Counted from the first letter of the stretch, positions 1-8,207 are shown. The stretch is 29,959 nucleotides of DNA from GCA-2708415 sp964351905 (GCA_964351905.1 CAYGPG010000022.1:1-29959), one strand, 5' to 3'. Numbers and translations: made by a program. Notes: generated by a model from the letters alone, not told the origin.

Positions 1-2097
1 GTCTTGGCCTTTTAAATGACTTGGTGGTTGGAGACCATTCATATTATCACGTTGGTTTTTCATTCTTTGGTCTAAGTTTGTTTTGTTACGACCATCGCCA
101 AATAAATTGCTAAACCAACTTTGTGAAAGCGGATTGAAATCACCTTCGCCAACGATATCATCCATCATACGCTCAAAAGCAAATTCATCCTCTTTATCAT
201 ATGAGATGTTCGAAAATAATCCGTAAGATTTTCCACCCTTTGTTTGCGCGCGCGTCATGACTTCGCTCCAGACTTGTGCGGGGGCGGAACCACCTGTTAA
301 ACGTTTTGTTGACGAGTTATCATCATTTCCAAACCAAATCGCGCCAGCATATTTTGTTGAAAATCCCATAAACCACGCATCACGGAAATCTTGCGATGTT
401 CCTGTTTTTCCCGCGGCAGGATAAGGGATAGCCGCACCGCGTCCTGTTCCACTGGCGATCACAGATTGCATCATCGCGGTGAGTTGGCGCACCGCGTTTT
501 GATCAACCACTTGTTCTGATTTTGGAGTGGCAGGGCGCTCGTATAAAACCTCGCCATCTTTATCTGTGATTTTATTGATTGAATAAGGTTGAACAGATTT
601 TCCACCGCGTCCCAAAATAGCATAGGCATTAATCATCTGAAGCATGGGCACACCATTGCTACCCAAAGCTGTGCTCAAGCTAGTTTCAAGATCAGCCGTA
701 ATGCCCAAACGGCGCGCCGTATCAATGACTGCATCAGGTCCGACTTGTTTGGTGAGTTCGACCGCAACCGTGTTAAGCGAGAGCGTTAAAGCTTCAAACA
801 ACGTCACTTCGCCGTAATATTGATTGCCGTAGTTGCGAGGGCGATATCCGCCATAATAACGGCGAGGTTCATCCACGATAATGTTGTTGAGGTTCCATCC
901 TTGCTCAAGCGCGGTGAGGTAAACAACGGGTTTGAATGAAGAGCCAGGCGGGCGAAGTGATTCTGTGACGCGGTTAAATTCGCTCATGGAATAATCACGA
1001 CCGCCCATCAGAGCAACGACCGCACCATCAAGGCGCATAATCGCCCCTGCGGCTTGGCTGACTTCCTTGTCAGGGCCGTATTTAAGAATGGCTTTGGTAA
1101 TAGATTCTTCCATCTCACTTTGGATATCGGTATCCAATGTTGTTTCAACCGTGATATCTGCATCAATTTGACCGATGAGGTCATCTAGCTGTGAGATAAT
1201 GTAATCGGTATAATAACGCACGGATTCACCGCTCGACGGCTTGCGTCGTGGAGCAGGCGGCATTGTTTTATAGGCGGCGATATCTTGTTCGGTAATATAT
1301 CCTGCATTAACCATACCGCGTAAAACGACCTTGGTACGGGCGGCGGATTTTACGGGATCAGCATTGGGGGAATAGCGCGAGGGCGCTTTGAGCAAGCCTG
1401 CGATGGTGGCGGCTTCTCGCAGATTTAATTCCTTGGCAGATTTGTTGAAATAAACTTTTGACGCCGCATCAATACCATAGGCACCAGAGCCGAGATAAAC
1501 ACGGTTCATATAGGCGCTTAAAATTTCATCTTTGGTCAGTTCGCGCTCTAATTGAAAGGCGAGCATGAGTTCTTGGATTTTACGTTTAATCGTTCGCTCG
1601 CGCGTTAAGAATAGGTTCTTAGCCAGTTGTTGGGTAAGGGTTGATCCCCCTTGAACAAAACCACCTTTAGAAATATTCACAAGAAGCGCACGAGTGAAGC
1701 CTTTTAAATCCATGCCAAAATGATCATAAAAGCGACGATCTTCGGTGGCAAGAATAGCGTGCGTCACATAATCAGGCAGGTCTTTGGCATCCACGATGAC
1801 GCCTTTGATATCGCCATAGCGGTCAACAATTTCGCCATTGCTGGCTTTAATGATAACCGTAGGACGGCGTTCAAACACCATAGATTTGGTAATGTTTGGC
1901 AACTCAGACGCATACCAGAACAAAAGCACGGCCACGAAGATAGAAACCCAAAGCCCAATAACCAATCCCCATTTAAGGCAAAAGGCAAAAAGCGTGGCAA
2001 GCCAGCCGCGATCATTTTTTGATTTACGCGTGGTTTTCCGTGATTTTTTAGACGCTTTCTTGGCGGTCTTTTTTGATTTCGTGGGCTTTTTAACCAT
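1..2097 (-). CDS. Class A penicillin-binding protein (PBP1A family), 3' end beyond window
   Basis: Bifunctional peptidoglycan synthase: polymerises glycan strands (glycosyltransferase) and cross-links peptides (transpeptidase) on the periplasmic face. The frame is open from the ATG at 2097 to base 1 (699 codons), so the C-terminus is missing. Seen: a Lys-rich cytoplasmic N-terminus (residues 2-28), one membrane anchor (about 33-60), glycosyltransferase motifs EDRRFYDH (from E119) and GGSTLTQQLAKN (near 148), then transpeptidase motifs SSFK (Ser386 nucleophile, Lys389), SLN (440-442) and KTGT (564-567). Only about 100 residues separate the two catalytic domains, so the OB-like insert of E. coli PBP1A seems absent, as in shorter PBP1A-family proteins. 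The Shine-Dalgarno is weak (AAGG very close to the ATG). All catalytic motifs are intact. Confidence 0.95.
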   Translation of the reverse strand, partial: MVKKPTKSKKTAKKASKKSRKTTRKSKNDRGWLATLFAFCLKWGLVIGLWVSIFVAVLLFWYASELPNITKSMVFERRPTVIIKASNGEIVDRYGDIKGVIVDAKDLPDYVTHAILATEDRRFYDHFGMDLKGFTRALLVNISKGGFVQGGSTLTQQLAKNLFLTRERTIKRKIQELMLAFQLERELTKDEILSAYMNRVYLGSGAYGIDAASKVYFNKSAKELNLREAATIAGLLKAPSRYSPNADPVKSAARTKVVLRGMVNAGYITEQDIAAYKTMPPAPRRKPSSGESVRYYTDYIISQLDDLIGQIDADITVETTLDTDIQSEMEESITKAILKYGPDKEVSQAAGAIMRLDGAVVALMGGRDYSMSEFNRVTESLRPPGSSFKPVVYLTALEQGWNLNNIIVDEPRRYYGGYRPRNYGNQYYGEVTLFEALTLSLNTVAVELTKQVGPDAVIDTARRLGITADLETSLSTALGSNGVPMLQMINAYAILGRGGKSVQPYSINKITDKDGEVLYERPATPKSEQVVDQNAVRQLTAMMQSVIASGTGRGAAIPYPAAGKTGTSQDFRDAWFMGFSTKYAGAIWFGNDDNSSTKRLTGGSAPAQVWSEVMTRAQTKGGKSYGLFSNISYDKEDEFAFERMMDDIVGEGDFNPLSQSWFSNLFGDGRNKTNLDQRMKNQRDNMNGLQPPSHLKGQD

Positions 2098-2170
2098 GGC
2101 CTTGTAATATGTTTAGAAATTAAGGCCTTTTTATAGCGATAAAGAGAGGAAGTTACAAAGGGTTTATTCT

Positions 2171-2716
2171 CTATGAATAGATTCCAAAAGTTTGGGCTTT
2201 TAATGCCATTAAGCCTGTGTGAGTACGGTCAAACTCGGCTCCCCATTGTAGAGATTCTTTACCCTTAGCCGTAATTTCTAACATAGGCTCCATTCCTGAC
2301 ATACCAGATATTGTTTTTATGAAACCTCTTTCAATCAATCCATCTAAAATCATTTTTGTATGATAGTTAGATTGAGCAAATATTTCGCTCAAATCATTGC
2401 TGGTTGTATTAGCGCGTAAAACTTGTTCGACGTTGCGTAAACGAATACTGGTCAACCCAAAACCGCTATGATCTTGTTGCTGTAAATATAATATAGAAAA
2501 CAAACATTTACGCTCAATAGAATCTAGTAATTCTAATTTAGCGGTAGCTGGAAGATGGATAACTTTTTCAGAATTATCACTTAATAATAAAGGTTTATCA
2601 GAATTTGCAGGGACGGGATGACCTGACCTATCTTCAACAACATTAGCTGGATGAAGGCTTTCATTAAGTTCGGCCGCGACTCTACTACGAGCGGTAACGC
2701 TACCATCATCTGTCAT
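2171..2716 (-). CDS. Hypothetical protein, winged-helix-like C-terminal half
   Basis: Not recognised. 181 residues from the ATG at 2716, which has AAGG seven bases upstream; an in-frame GTG at 2722 lies too close to that site. Residues 1-60 are polar and look disordered. From about residue 60 the protein is helical and ends in a segment reading MILDGLIERGFIKTISG, then MEPMLEITAKGKESL. That is the recognition helix, wing and strand pattern of MarR-like or PadR-like winged-helix proteins. There is no signal peptide or membrane segment. The gene lies alone between the GNAT gene, separated by a likely terminator, and the PBP gene, whose start is 73 bases beyond its stop. A DNA-binding role is inference from the fold pattern only; the first half gives no clue. 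Confidence 0.75.
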   Translation of the reverse strand: MTDDGSVTARSRVAAELNESLHPANVVEDRSGHPVPANSDKPLLLSDNSEKVIHLPATAKLELLDSIERKCLFSILYLQQQDHSGFGLTSIRLRNVEQVLRANTTSNDLSEIFAQSNYHTKMILDGLIERGFIKTISGMSGMEPMLEITAKGKESLQWGAEFDRTHTGLMALKAQTFGIYS

Positions 2717-2782
2717 GTTCACACCTTTACATGATTTTTTATAAGAGCGTTCTTTTTAGTTATTTATGGGAATAGGTCAACC

Positions 2783-2801
2783 AAAAAATCCTTTTAAAGG
2801 A
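2783..2801 (-). terminator. Weak intrinsic terminator after the GNAT gene
   Basis: Read on the minus strand, a short stem TCCTT/AAGGA with a three-base loop is followed directly by six T residues. It begins about 18 bases after the stop of the acetyltransferase gene. The stem is only five pairs, so termination may be partial. Confidence 0.4.
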
Positions 2802-2818
2802 GTTTTCGTGGGGATGGA

Positions 2819-3352
2819 TTACGTACAATCCAACCAATAACGCTTCATCGCGGGGAATTTGTCGGTGGCGGGGGTTTCGTCTTCAAATTCGCCGCCACAG
2901 GCTTCGATAATACGGATGGCGGCGTCATCATCGGGGGTCACGGTAATGAGAGCCTTATCAATGCCGATATAATTGATGATGGGAATGGCTTTTTTGAGGA
3001 TTTTACGGCCAAACCCTAAACCACGCATAGAAGGACGAATGTTAAAATGCACATGACCGCCCCATTTTTCGAGGTGCCAATTCAGGCGATGGCGGATATC
3101 GACCGTGCCAATATATTGATCATCCTTGACGAGCCAGACAATGGTCTCTGGCACAGGCTCAACCCAATCCTGATATGGTTGATGCGGATAGCCTTTTTCC
3201 GTGCGTAAGGCTTTCACAAAGCCATCAAAATCCGTGTTAAGATCAGAAATTTTCTGATAAGTATAACGACCTTCCGCATGAAATTCTTCCAAAGCCTCAA
3301 GATAAGAGTCTTTGAATTCTGCATTAGGGCGAATAAGTTTTGAAGCACTCAT
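2819..3352 (-). CDS. GNAT family N-acetyltransferase (COG3981-like)
   Basis: Predicted acetyl-CoA-dependent acyltransferase, 177 residues, cytoplasmic; the substrate cannot be told. The N-terminus (residues 6-30, ending SYLEALEEFHAEGRY) matches my memory of the predicted acetyltransferases in COG3981. The acetyl-CoA pyrophosphate-binding motif is RPSMRGLGFGRKIL at 106-119, of the R/Q-x-x-G-x-G/A type. After it come the GNAT beta5 strand (ALITVT, about 134-139) and a helix (AAIRIIEACG). The start overlaps the stop of the upstream GIY-YIG gene by four bases (ATGA on the minus strand), so the two are probably translationally coupled. Family assignment is firm; substrate unknown. Confidence 0.88.
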   Translation of the reverse strand: MSASKLIRPNAEFKDSYLEALEEFHAEGRYTYQKISDLNTDFDGFVKALRTEKGYPHQPYQDWVEPVPETIVWLVKDDQYIGTVDIRHRLNWHLEKWGGHVHFNIRPSMRGLGFGRKILKKAIPIINYIGIDKALITVTPDDDAAIRIIEACGGEFEDETPATDKFPAMKRYWLDCT

Positions 3353-3681
3353 AATTTACTTTCTTTGTCTTCCTTCGGCTTGACCGAAGGATCCATAAAA
3401 TCTTGAGATAAATCATGCCATTTCGGATTAGTTTTTTCAATCAAATCAATTTTCCATTGTCTTAAATAAAGTTTTAATCGTTTTTCTCTTTTTATTGCGT
3501 TTTCAGGGTCATCGTAGGTTTCAAAATAAACCAAACTTGTTAAATCATATTTGCTTGTGAAGCCGTCCATAATTTTATTTTTATGTTGCCATACGCGTTT
3601 TTGAAGGTCAGATGTTATTCCTATATAAAGTGTTCCATTTTTCTTATTGGACATTATATAAGTATAATATTGCTTATTCAT
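3349..3681 (-). CDS. Single-domain GIY-YIG nuclease-superfamily protein flanked by inverted repeats
   Basis: 110 residues; GIY-YIG domain at about 4-85. Seen: YTYIM (6-10) and YIGIT (19-23) forming the GIY-YIG core, the conserved Arg of the following helix (KRVWQH, 28-33), and KREKRLK (64-70) typical of the UPF0213/COG2827 type. These small proteins are predicted endonucleases, mostly uncharacterised. The gene is bracketed by inverted copies of one palindromic repeat. The upstream copy ends three bases before the ATG and supplies AAGGA seven bases from the start, inside its hairpin stem. The downstream copy lies in frame and encodes residues about 96-107 (MDPSVKPKEDKE). The stop overlaps the GNAT start. 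The gene may travel with the repeat or act on it; that is inference. Confidence 0.9.
   Translation of the reverse strand: MNKQYYTYIMSNKKNGTLYIGITSDLQKRVWQHKNKIMDGFTSKYDLTSLVYFETYDDPENAIKREKRLKLYLRQWKIDLIEKTNPKWHDLSQDFMDPSVKPKEDKESKL
3363..3395 (-). repeat. Palindromic repeat copy A, inside the GIY-YIG 3' end
   Basis: On the minus strand this reads TGGA then the hairpin TCCTTCGG, loop TCAAG, CCGAAGGA, then GACA. The reading shares its first 25 bases with the copy at 3685-3717, and the remaining eight positions show two mismatches. It lies in inverted orientation to that copy and is translated as the last residues of the GIY-YIG protein. Confidence 0.9.
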
Positions 3682-3684
3682 TCG

Positions 3685-3717
3685 TGGATCCTTCGGTCAA
3701 GCCGAAGGATGACATAG
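3685..3717 (+). repeat. Palindromic repeat copy B, upstream of the GIY-YIG gene
   Basis: Same element as 3363-3395 in opposite orientation: stem TCCTTCGG (3689-3696), loop TCAAG, CCGAAGGA (3702-3709). On the GIY-YIG mRNA the 3' arm of the hairpin carries AAGGA, seven bases before the start codon, so the hairpin would hide the ribosome binding site. Confidence 0.9.
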
Positions 3718-3741
3718 TTAGAAAAATAGAACAATTATTTG

Positions 3742-5160
3742 TTAAATTAAAAATATACTCGCCAAACCAAGGAAGGCAAAGAAGCCGATGACGTCGGTGA
3801 CGGTGGTAAGCAAAACGGTTGAGGACAGGGCGGGGTCAGAACCAATTTTATTTAAGAAAATAGGAATGGCCGCGCCACAGAACCCAGCAAAGAATAAATT
3901 AATAACCATCGCTGCGGCAATCACCCCGCCGAGCATGTTAGAGCCAAACCAAAGCGCGGCAATAATGCCCATGATAATGGCAAAGCCAACGCCATTTAAA
4001 ATGCCAACAATGGTTTCTTTACCAATCACCCGCATCGTGTTGGATCCAGAGAGTTCTTTCGTGGCGAGTGCCCGCACAGCAACTGTTAAGGCTTGTGTTC
4101 CTGCATTCCCGCCCATAGACGCCACAATAGGCATGAGAACAGCAAGCGCGACAATCTGTTCAATAGTCGCATCAAACATGGAGATCACGACAGAGGCCGC
4201 AATGGCGGTCATCAGGTTTACAAACAGCCAGCGAAAACGACTGCCCGTGGTGGAGAGGATAGCGCGATAAAGGTCAGAGCCTTCAACCCCTGCCAATTTC
4301 AAAATATCTTCCTGTGCTTCTTCATCAATAACATCAATGATGTCATCAAACGTAATCACCCCGATCAAGCGGTTATCTTCATCGACAACAGGCGCGGAGT
4401 TTAATCCTTCACGACGGAAGATGTAGGAGGCTTCTTCCTGATCCATTGTGGCGGGAATGGTGTGTAAATCATCGAGCGTTAAGTTCTCAATTTTTTCTGT
4501 ACGGCGCGAGCGCAAAATTCTGTTCAACGGAATTTCACCCATGACGTGATAGCCCGGATCAATCACGATAATATCATAAAATTCTTTGGGCAAATCTTCC
4601 GCAGCCGCACGAAGGTAATCAATGACCTTACCCACTGTCCAAAATTGCGGCACGGCGACAAATTCACGTTGCATCAAACGACCCGCAGAATCCTCGGGGA
4701 AGGTCAGGCCTTCTTCAATCGCAACACGGGTTTTGGCAGACAGTTTACGGATAATTTCTTTTTGGAAAACAACGTCCAGATTTTCAATCAGATCAAGCGC
4801 ATCGTCACTGTCCAATTCGGACAAAATATCCGCCACTTGTTTTGCCGTCATTTGCGACAGGGTGGAGCGCTTAACGTCATCATCTAAATAAGAAAAGACG
4901 AGTGGGTCAATGATCGTCTTTTTATTATCAATCAGAACCTGACGGTCATCTTTAGAGATTTTTTGTAAAAGCTCCGCCGTGTCAGGAACGCTCAAATCAT
5001 TGACAAGCGGAACGTGCTCATCCTTAACATCACTGTCAATCGCGTCTTCAATTTCACGAATGATATTATCACTTAATCCCACCTGCGGCGCTTCCGCAAT
5101 CTCTTCAAACTCCGCCGCAATATTCGGCGTGTCGTCTTCGATTTTGGTGGGGTCAGGCAT
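3742..5160 (-). CDS. mgtE: Magnesium transporter MgtE
   Basis: Mg2+ channel/transporter of the inner membrane, gated by cytoplasmic Mg2+. Domains in order: helical MgtE_N domain (about 50-165, with DILSELDSDDALDLIENL), a CBS pair (about 165-285; second repeat VVDEDNRLIGVITFDDIIDVI), then five membrane helices (about 300-472). The pore segment carries the family motif P-I-V-A-S-M-G-G-N-A-G-T-Q. The length of 472 is usual. I chose the ATG at 5160, with AAGAG about seven bases upstream, over an in-frame TTG at 5163 that is too close to that site. The gene stands alone on its strand, 60 bases before the GIY-YIG gene and divergent from the lipoprotein at 5267. No Mg2+ leader could be made out upstream. 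Confidence 0.95.
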   Translation of the reverse strand: MPDPTKIEDDTPNIAAEFEEIAEAPQVGLSDNIIREIEDAIDSDVKDEHVPLVNDLSVPDTAELLQKISKDDRQVLIDNKKTIIDPLVFSYLDDDVKRSTLSQMTAKQVADILSELDSDDALDLIENLDVVFQKEIIRKLSAKTRVAIEEGLTFPEDSAGRLMQREFVAVPQFWTVGKVIDYLRAAAEDLPKEFYDIIVIDPGYHVMGEIPLNRILRSRRTEKIENLTLDDLHTIPATMDQEEASYIFRREGLNSAPVVDEDNRLIGVITFDDIIDVIDEEAQEDILKLAGVEGSDLYRAILSTTGSRFRWLFVNLMTAIAASVVISMFDATIEQIVALAVLMPIVASMGGNAGTQALTVAVRALATKELSGSNTMRVIGKETIVGILNGVGFAIIMGIIAALWFGSNMLGGVIAAAMVINLFFAGFCGAAIPIFLNKIGSDPALSSTVLLTTVTDVIGFFAFLGLASIFLI

Positions 5161-5183
5161 CAATTTCTCTTATGTTTCAATGG

Positions 5184-5209
5184 TTTGAATAATAAGTAGC
5201 CTATTCAAA
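5184..5209. promoter_or_regulatory. Dyad between mgtE and the lipoprotein gene
   Basis: Inverted repeat TTTGAATA (5184-5191) and TATTCAAA (5202-5209) with a ten-base spacer, in the divergent intergenic region. It may be an operator serving either gene. No regulator is assigned. Confidence 0.4.
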
Positions 5210-5232
5210 TATTATTTTAAAGCATTAAAGCT

Positions 5233-5261
5233 TTGACATACCTAATTATTTTTGATATGTA
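5233..5261 (+). promoter_or_regulatory. Candidate sigma-70 promoter for the small lipoprotein
   Basis: A consensus TTGACA at 5233-5238 is followed after 17 bases by TATGTA (5256-5261), a weak -10. Transcription would begin next to the proposed ATG at 5267, leaving almost no leader. Confidence 0.4.
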
Positions 5262-5266
5262 AAATT

Positions 5267-5620
5267 ATGAAATCAACGCCAATGCGATTAACCATAGGTT
5301 TTCTTGCTGTTAGCTGCCTGACTGGCTGCTGGTGGGAGGATGGTGACGAACCTGCTACGACTTCGGAAGCCACACAGTCTGAAGAGTATGTACCTCTAAC
5401 TGGCGAAGAGCTAGAAAGAAGGCACAAAGAAATCTTGAGAAATCTTGATGAAACCATAGATAACGCAGATCAAACAACAAAAATGCTATGTGAGGCAGAG
5501 GTCACCTTACAAAGATCTATTGCAGAACAAATGCATTTTGGCAATTTGCCTAAAGATAAACAACAACAGTTTGACCGCCAGATAGCCGCTTGCGACCCCA
5601 AAGGTCCTGCTATGAACTAG
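5267..5620 (+). CDS. Small hypothetical lipoprotein
   Basis: 117 residues if translated from the ATG at 5267; a second ATG at 5282 (MRLTIGF) is equally possible, and neither has a clear Shine-Dalgarno. A TTG at 5252 is in frame but adds an unlikely polar extension. The signal peptide MRLTIGFLAVSCLTGC ends in a canonical lipobox LTGC, so the mature protein should be a diacylated lipoprotein beginning C-W-W-E. The mature part is short, acidic and helical (residues about 40-85), with two more cysteines (in KMLCEAE and AACDPK) that could form a disulphide in the periplasm. No family recognised. It converges on maeB with six bases between the stops. Confidence 0.7.
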   Translation: MKSTPMRLTIGFLAVSCLTGCWWEDGDEPATTSEATQSEEYVPLTGEELERRHKEILRNLDETIDNADQTTKMLCEAEVTLQRSIAEQMHFGNLPKDKQQQFDRQIAACDPKGPAMN

Positions 5621-5626
5621 CTATTT

Positions 5627-7978
5627 TTAAGCAGCCTTTTTTGACTTAGGCTTGCTTTTCGATGATGATGGCTTCTTTTTCGCTGTCTTAGCTTTCTTTT
5701 GTGCTTCGACACACGCCACGGCGGACATATTTAAAATACCGCGCGCCGTGGTGGCGGAGGTTAAAATGTGTGCTGGTTTATTCACGCCCAAAAGCATAGG
5801 GCCAACAGGAATACCCTCGCCCAAAATTTTCAGCATATTGAAAGAGATATTCGCAGAATCCATGTTGGGCATGACGAGCAAGTTTGCTTCCCCTTTCAAG
5901 GATGAGTTCGGCATGATGTTCGCACGGACTTTTTCAGACAGCGCGGTATCGGCATGCATTTCTCCATCAATTTCCATCTTCGGATTACGCGTCTTCACAA
6001 GGTCAGCCGCATCGCTCATCTTACGAGCGCTTGGGTCACGGTGCGAGCCAAAGTTAGAATGCGACATCATTGCAACCTTTGGTACAATTCCAAATTCTTT
6101 AATACGCTCAGCCGCGAGGACGGTCATTTCGGCAATTTGCCCCACGCTTGGGTCTGGATTAACGTGCGTGTCACAAACAAAATAATTACCACGGTTTGGC
6201 AAAATAAGAAGACGAAGCGCCGCAGCCGTTTCGACCCCCTCTTTTAATCCAATTACATCAACAATGTTGTGAAGATGGTTTTGGTAATCACCAACTGTTC
6301 CGCAGATAAGTCCATCCACTTCGCCGCGCTCTAACATTAATGTGCCAATGGCGGTGGTGTCGGTACGGATAATATTTTTCGCCATCGCGGGGGTTACCCC
6401 ATTACGCTCCATCAATTTGTGATAGCTCATCCAATATTCTTTATAACGCGGATCATCTTCTGGATCACAAAGCTCAACATCTTTGTCTAGCTCTATACGC
6501 AAGTTTAGTTTTTTAATACGCAGTTTGACGACATCACGACGACCAATCAAAACAGGTTTGGCAACGCCTTCATCCAACGTCATTTGAACGGCGCGGAGCA
6601 CGTTTTCTTCTTCGCCTTCGGCATAGGCAATCCGTTTAGGATCTTTTTGTGCCTGCGCAAAAACAGGGCGCATGACTTGATTACTTTGAATGTGGAATTG
6701 TTTTAATTGCTCACGATAGGCTTCCATGTTCTTAATCGGACGGGTGGCAACACCGCTATCCATGGCGGCCTGCGCCACGGCGATCGGCAGTTCCACGCCA
6801 AGGCGCGGGTCAAACGGTTTGGGGATCATATATTCTGGGCCAAATTCCATGGTCTCACCCGGGTAAATAGCGGCCACTTCTGGTGTGACTTCTTTACGGG
6901 CGAGGGCGGCAATCGCCTTCACACAGGCAATTTTCATTTCTTCGTTAATCGCTGTCGCACCAACATCTAACGCACCACGGAACAAAAACGGGAAACACAA
7001 CACGTTGTTCACTTGGTTGGTAAAATCAGAACGTCCTGTACACACAATCGCATTGGGGGAGCCTTTGCGGGCTTCATCAGGCATAATTTCAGGCGTTGGG
7101 TTGGCAAGCGCCATGATCAACGGGGCATTGGCCATTGTACCCGTCATTTTTGCGGTCACCATATTGGGACCAGACAATCCAAGGAACACATCTGCGCCTT
7201 CTAGTGCATCAGATAATGAACGCGCGTTTGTTTCAATCGCGTATTTTTCCTTATACGGGTCCATACCTTCTTTACGGCCTTTGTAAATCACACCTTCGCG
7301 GTCACAGACAGTAATGTTGTCTTTTGGTAATCCCAAGGACACCATTAAGTTCAAGCAAGCCATAGCGGAAGCACCCGCCCCATTGGCCACCAATTTCACA
7401 TCGGTAATTTTACGCCCTTTAATGGCCAACCAGTTGGTAAAGGCGGCGTTCACAATAATCGCAGTTCCATGTTGGTCATCATGGAAAACGGGAATGTTCA
7501 TACGTTCTTTAAGGCGTCTCTCAATTTCGAAGCATTCAGGGGCTTTAATATCTTCAAGGTTAATCCCGCCAAAAGAAGGTTCCATCACCGCAACGGCATC
7601 AACAAATTTATCAACATCCGTTTCATCAATTTCGATATCAAAGGAATCAATATTGGCGAATTTCTTAAATAGAACCGCTTTTCCTTCCATCACAGGCTTT
7701 GACGCCAACGCGCCAATGTCACCTAAACCCAAAACTGCTGTGCCGTTTGAAATAACAGCGACAATGTTGCTACGAGAAGTGTAATCGAGTGCCTTCAACG
7801 GGTCTTTCGCAATTTCCTCACAAGGAACAGCCACACCAGGGGAATAGGCCAAGGCTAAATCGCGTTGCGTTTCCAACTGCGTAATCGGCTTCATGGAGAT
7901 TTTTCCAGGCGTTGGATTCTTGTGGTAGTCCAACGCGGCTTCGCGCAGTTTATCTTGGTCTTTGGTTGATTTTGTCAT
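5627..7978 (-). CDS. maeB: NADP-dependent malic enzyme with phosphotransacetylase-like domain (MaeB)
   Basis: Oxidative decarboxylation of malate to pyruvate, feeding NADPH and pyruvate to central metabolism. 783 residues, three parts: malic enzyme N-domain (about 15-165, with AYSPGVAVPC and the metal-binding region through FHDDQHGTA), NAD(P)-binding domain (about 165-420, GAGASAMACL), and a C-terminal phosphotransacetylase-like domain (about 430-755), regarded in this family as regulatory. The ATG at 7978 has GAGG about ten bases upstream. The last 23 residues are a Lys/Ser/Ala tail after ACVEAQ, beyond the usual domain end. The gene seems monocistronic. The family is certain; cofactor preference is inferred from the multidomain architecture. 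Confidence 0.96.
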   Translation of the reverse strand: MTKSTKDQDKLREAALDYHKNPTPGKISMKPITQLETQRDLALAYSPGVAVPCEEIAKDPLKALDYTSRSNIVAVISNGTAVLGLGDIGALASKPVMEGKAVLFKKFANIDSFDIEIDETDVDKFVDAVAVMEPSFGGINLEDIKAPECFEIERRLKERMNIPVFHDDQHGTAIIVNAAFTNWLAIKGRKITDVKLVANGAGASAMACLNLMVSLGLPKDNITVCDREGVIYKGRKEGMDPYKEKYAIETNARSLSDALEGADVFLGLSGPNMVTAKMTGTMANAPLIMALANPTPEIMPDEARKGSPNAIVCTGRSDFTNQVNNVLCFPFLFRGALDVGATAINEEMKIACVKAIAALARKEVTPEVAAIYPGETMEFGPEYMIPKPFDPRLGVELPIAVAQAAMDSGVATRPIKNMEAYREQLKQFHIQSNQVMRPVFAQAQKDPKRIAYAEGEEENVLRAVQMTLDEGVAKPVLIGRRDVVKLRIKKLNLRIELDKDVELCDPEDDPRYKEYWMSYHKLMERNGVTPAMAKNIIRTDTTAIGTLMLERGEVDGLICGTVGDYQNHLHNIVDVIGLKEGVETAAALRLLILPNRGNYFVCDTHVNPDPSVGQIAEMTVLAAERIKEFGIVPKVAMMSHSNFGSHRDPSARKMSDAADLVKTRNPKMEIDGEMHADTALSEKVRANIMPNSSLKGEANLLVMPNMDSANISFNMLKILGEGIPVGPMLLGVNKPAHILTSATTARGILNMSAVACVEAQKKAKTAKKKPSSSKSKPKSKKAA

Positions 7979-8120
7979 GGTTTTAAGCCCTCTAATTCTT
8001 AATTTGGCCTAAGATAGCAAGCCTAGCGCGTTGCGCCAAGCGATAAAGAGGGGCGTTTTGAAGTTTATTGCTTGCTGTATTTCAGTTTATTTGCTACCTA
8101 AGCGCTGACCTTACTTATTC

Positions 8121-8207
8121 ACATTCGTGGCGGAATGGTAGACGCGCAGCGTTGAGGTCGCTGTGGGAGATAATCCCGTGGAAGTTCGACTCTTCTCGAC
8201 CGCACCA
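8121..8207 (+). tRNA. tRNA-Leu(GAG) with mismatched acceptor stem
   Basis: Cloverleaf read by eye: D-arm GCG/CGC (8130-8145), anticodon stem CAGCG/CGCTG with loop TTGAGGT and anticodon GAG at 8154-8156, a class II variable arm GGGA/TCCC (8165-8177), T-stem GGAAG/CTTCT with loop TTCGACT, then CGACCGC, discriminator A and an encoded CCA (8205-8207). The 3' acceptor strand calls for GCGGTCG at the 5' end, but the bases are ACATTCG, giving mismatches at pairs 1-72, 3-70 and 4-69. The D-loop (AATGG) is one base shorter than in the leucine tRNAs I recall. Identity is clear; function is doubtful. It could be a decaying gene, since another Leu tRNA can read CUY codons, or the 5' end may be edited. 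Confidence 0.8.

Noticed and set aside
3788..4270. 160-codon plus-strand frame
   Set aside because: Lies fully antisense to mgtE, whose domains and motifs are intact; low-complexity product without a start signal.
5652..6185. 177-codon plus-strand frame
   Set aside because: Antisense to the C-terminal domain of maeB; no Shine-Dalgarno or family resemblance.
8102..8127. tRNA acceptor split by an insertion (GCG at 8102-8104 joined to TTCG at 8124-8127)
   Set aside because: The match is only three bases plus the common end and could be chance; no known bacterial processing would remove the insert.
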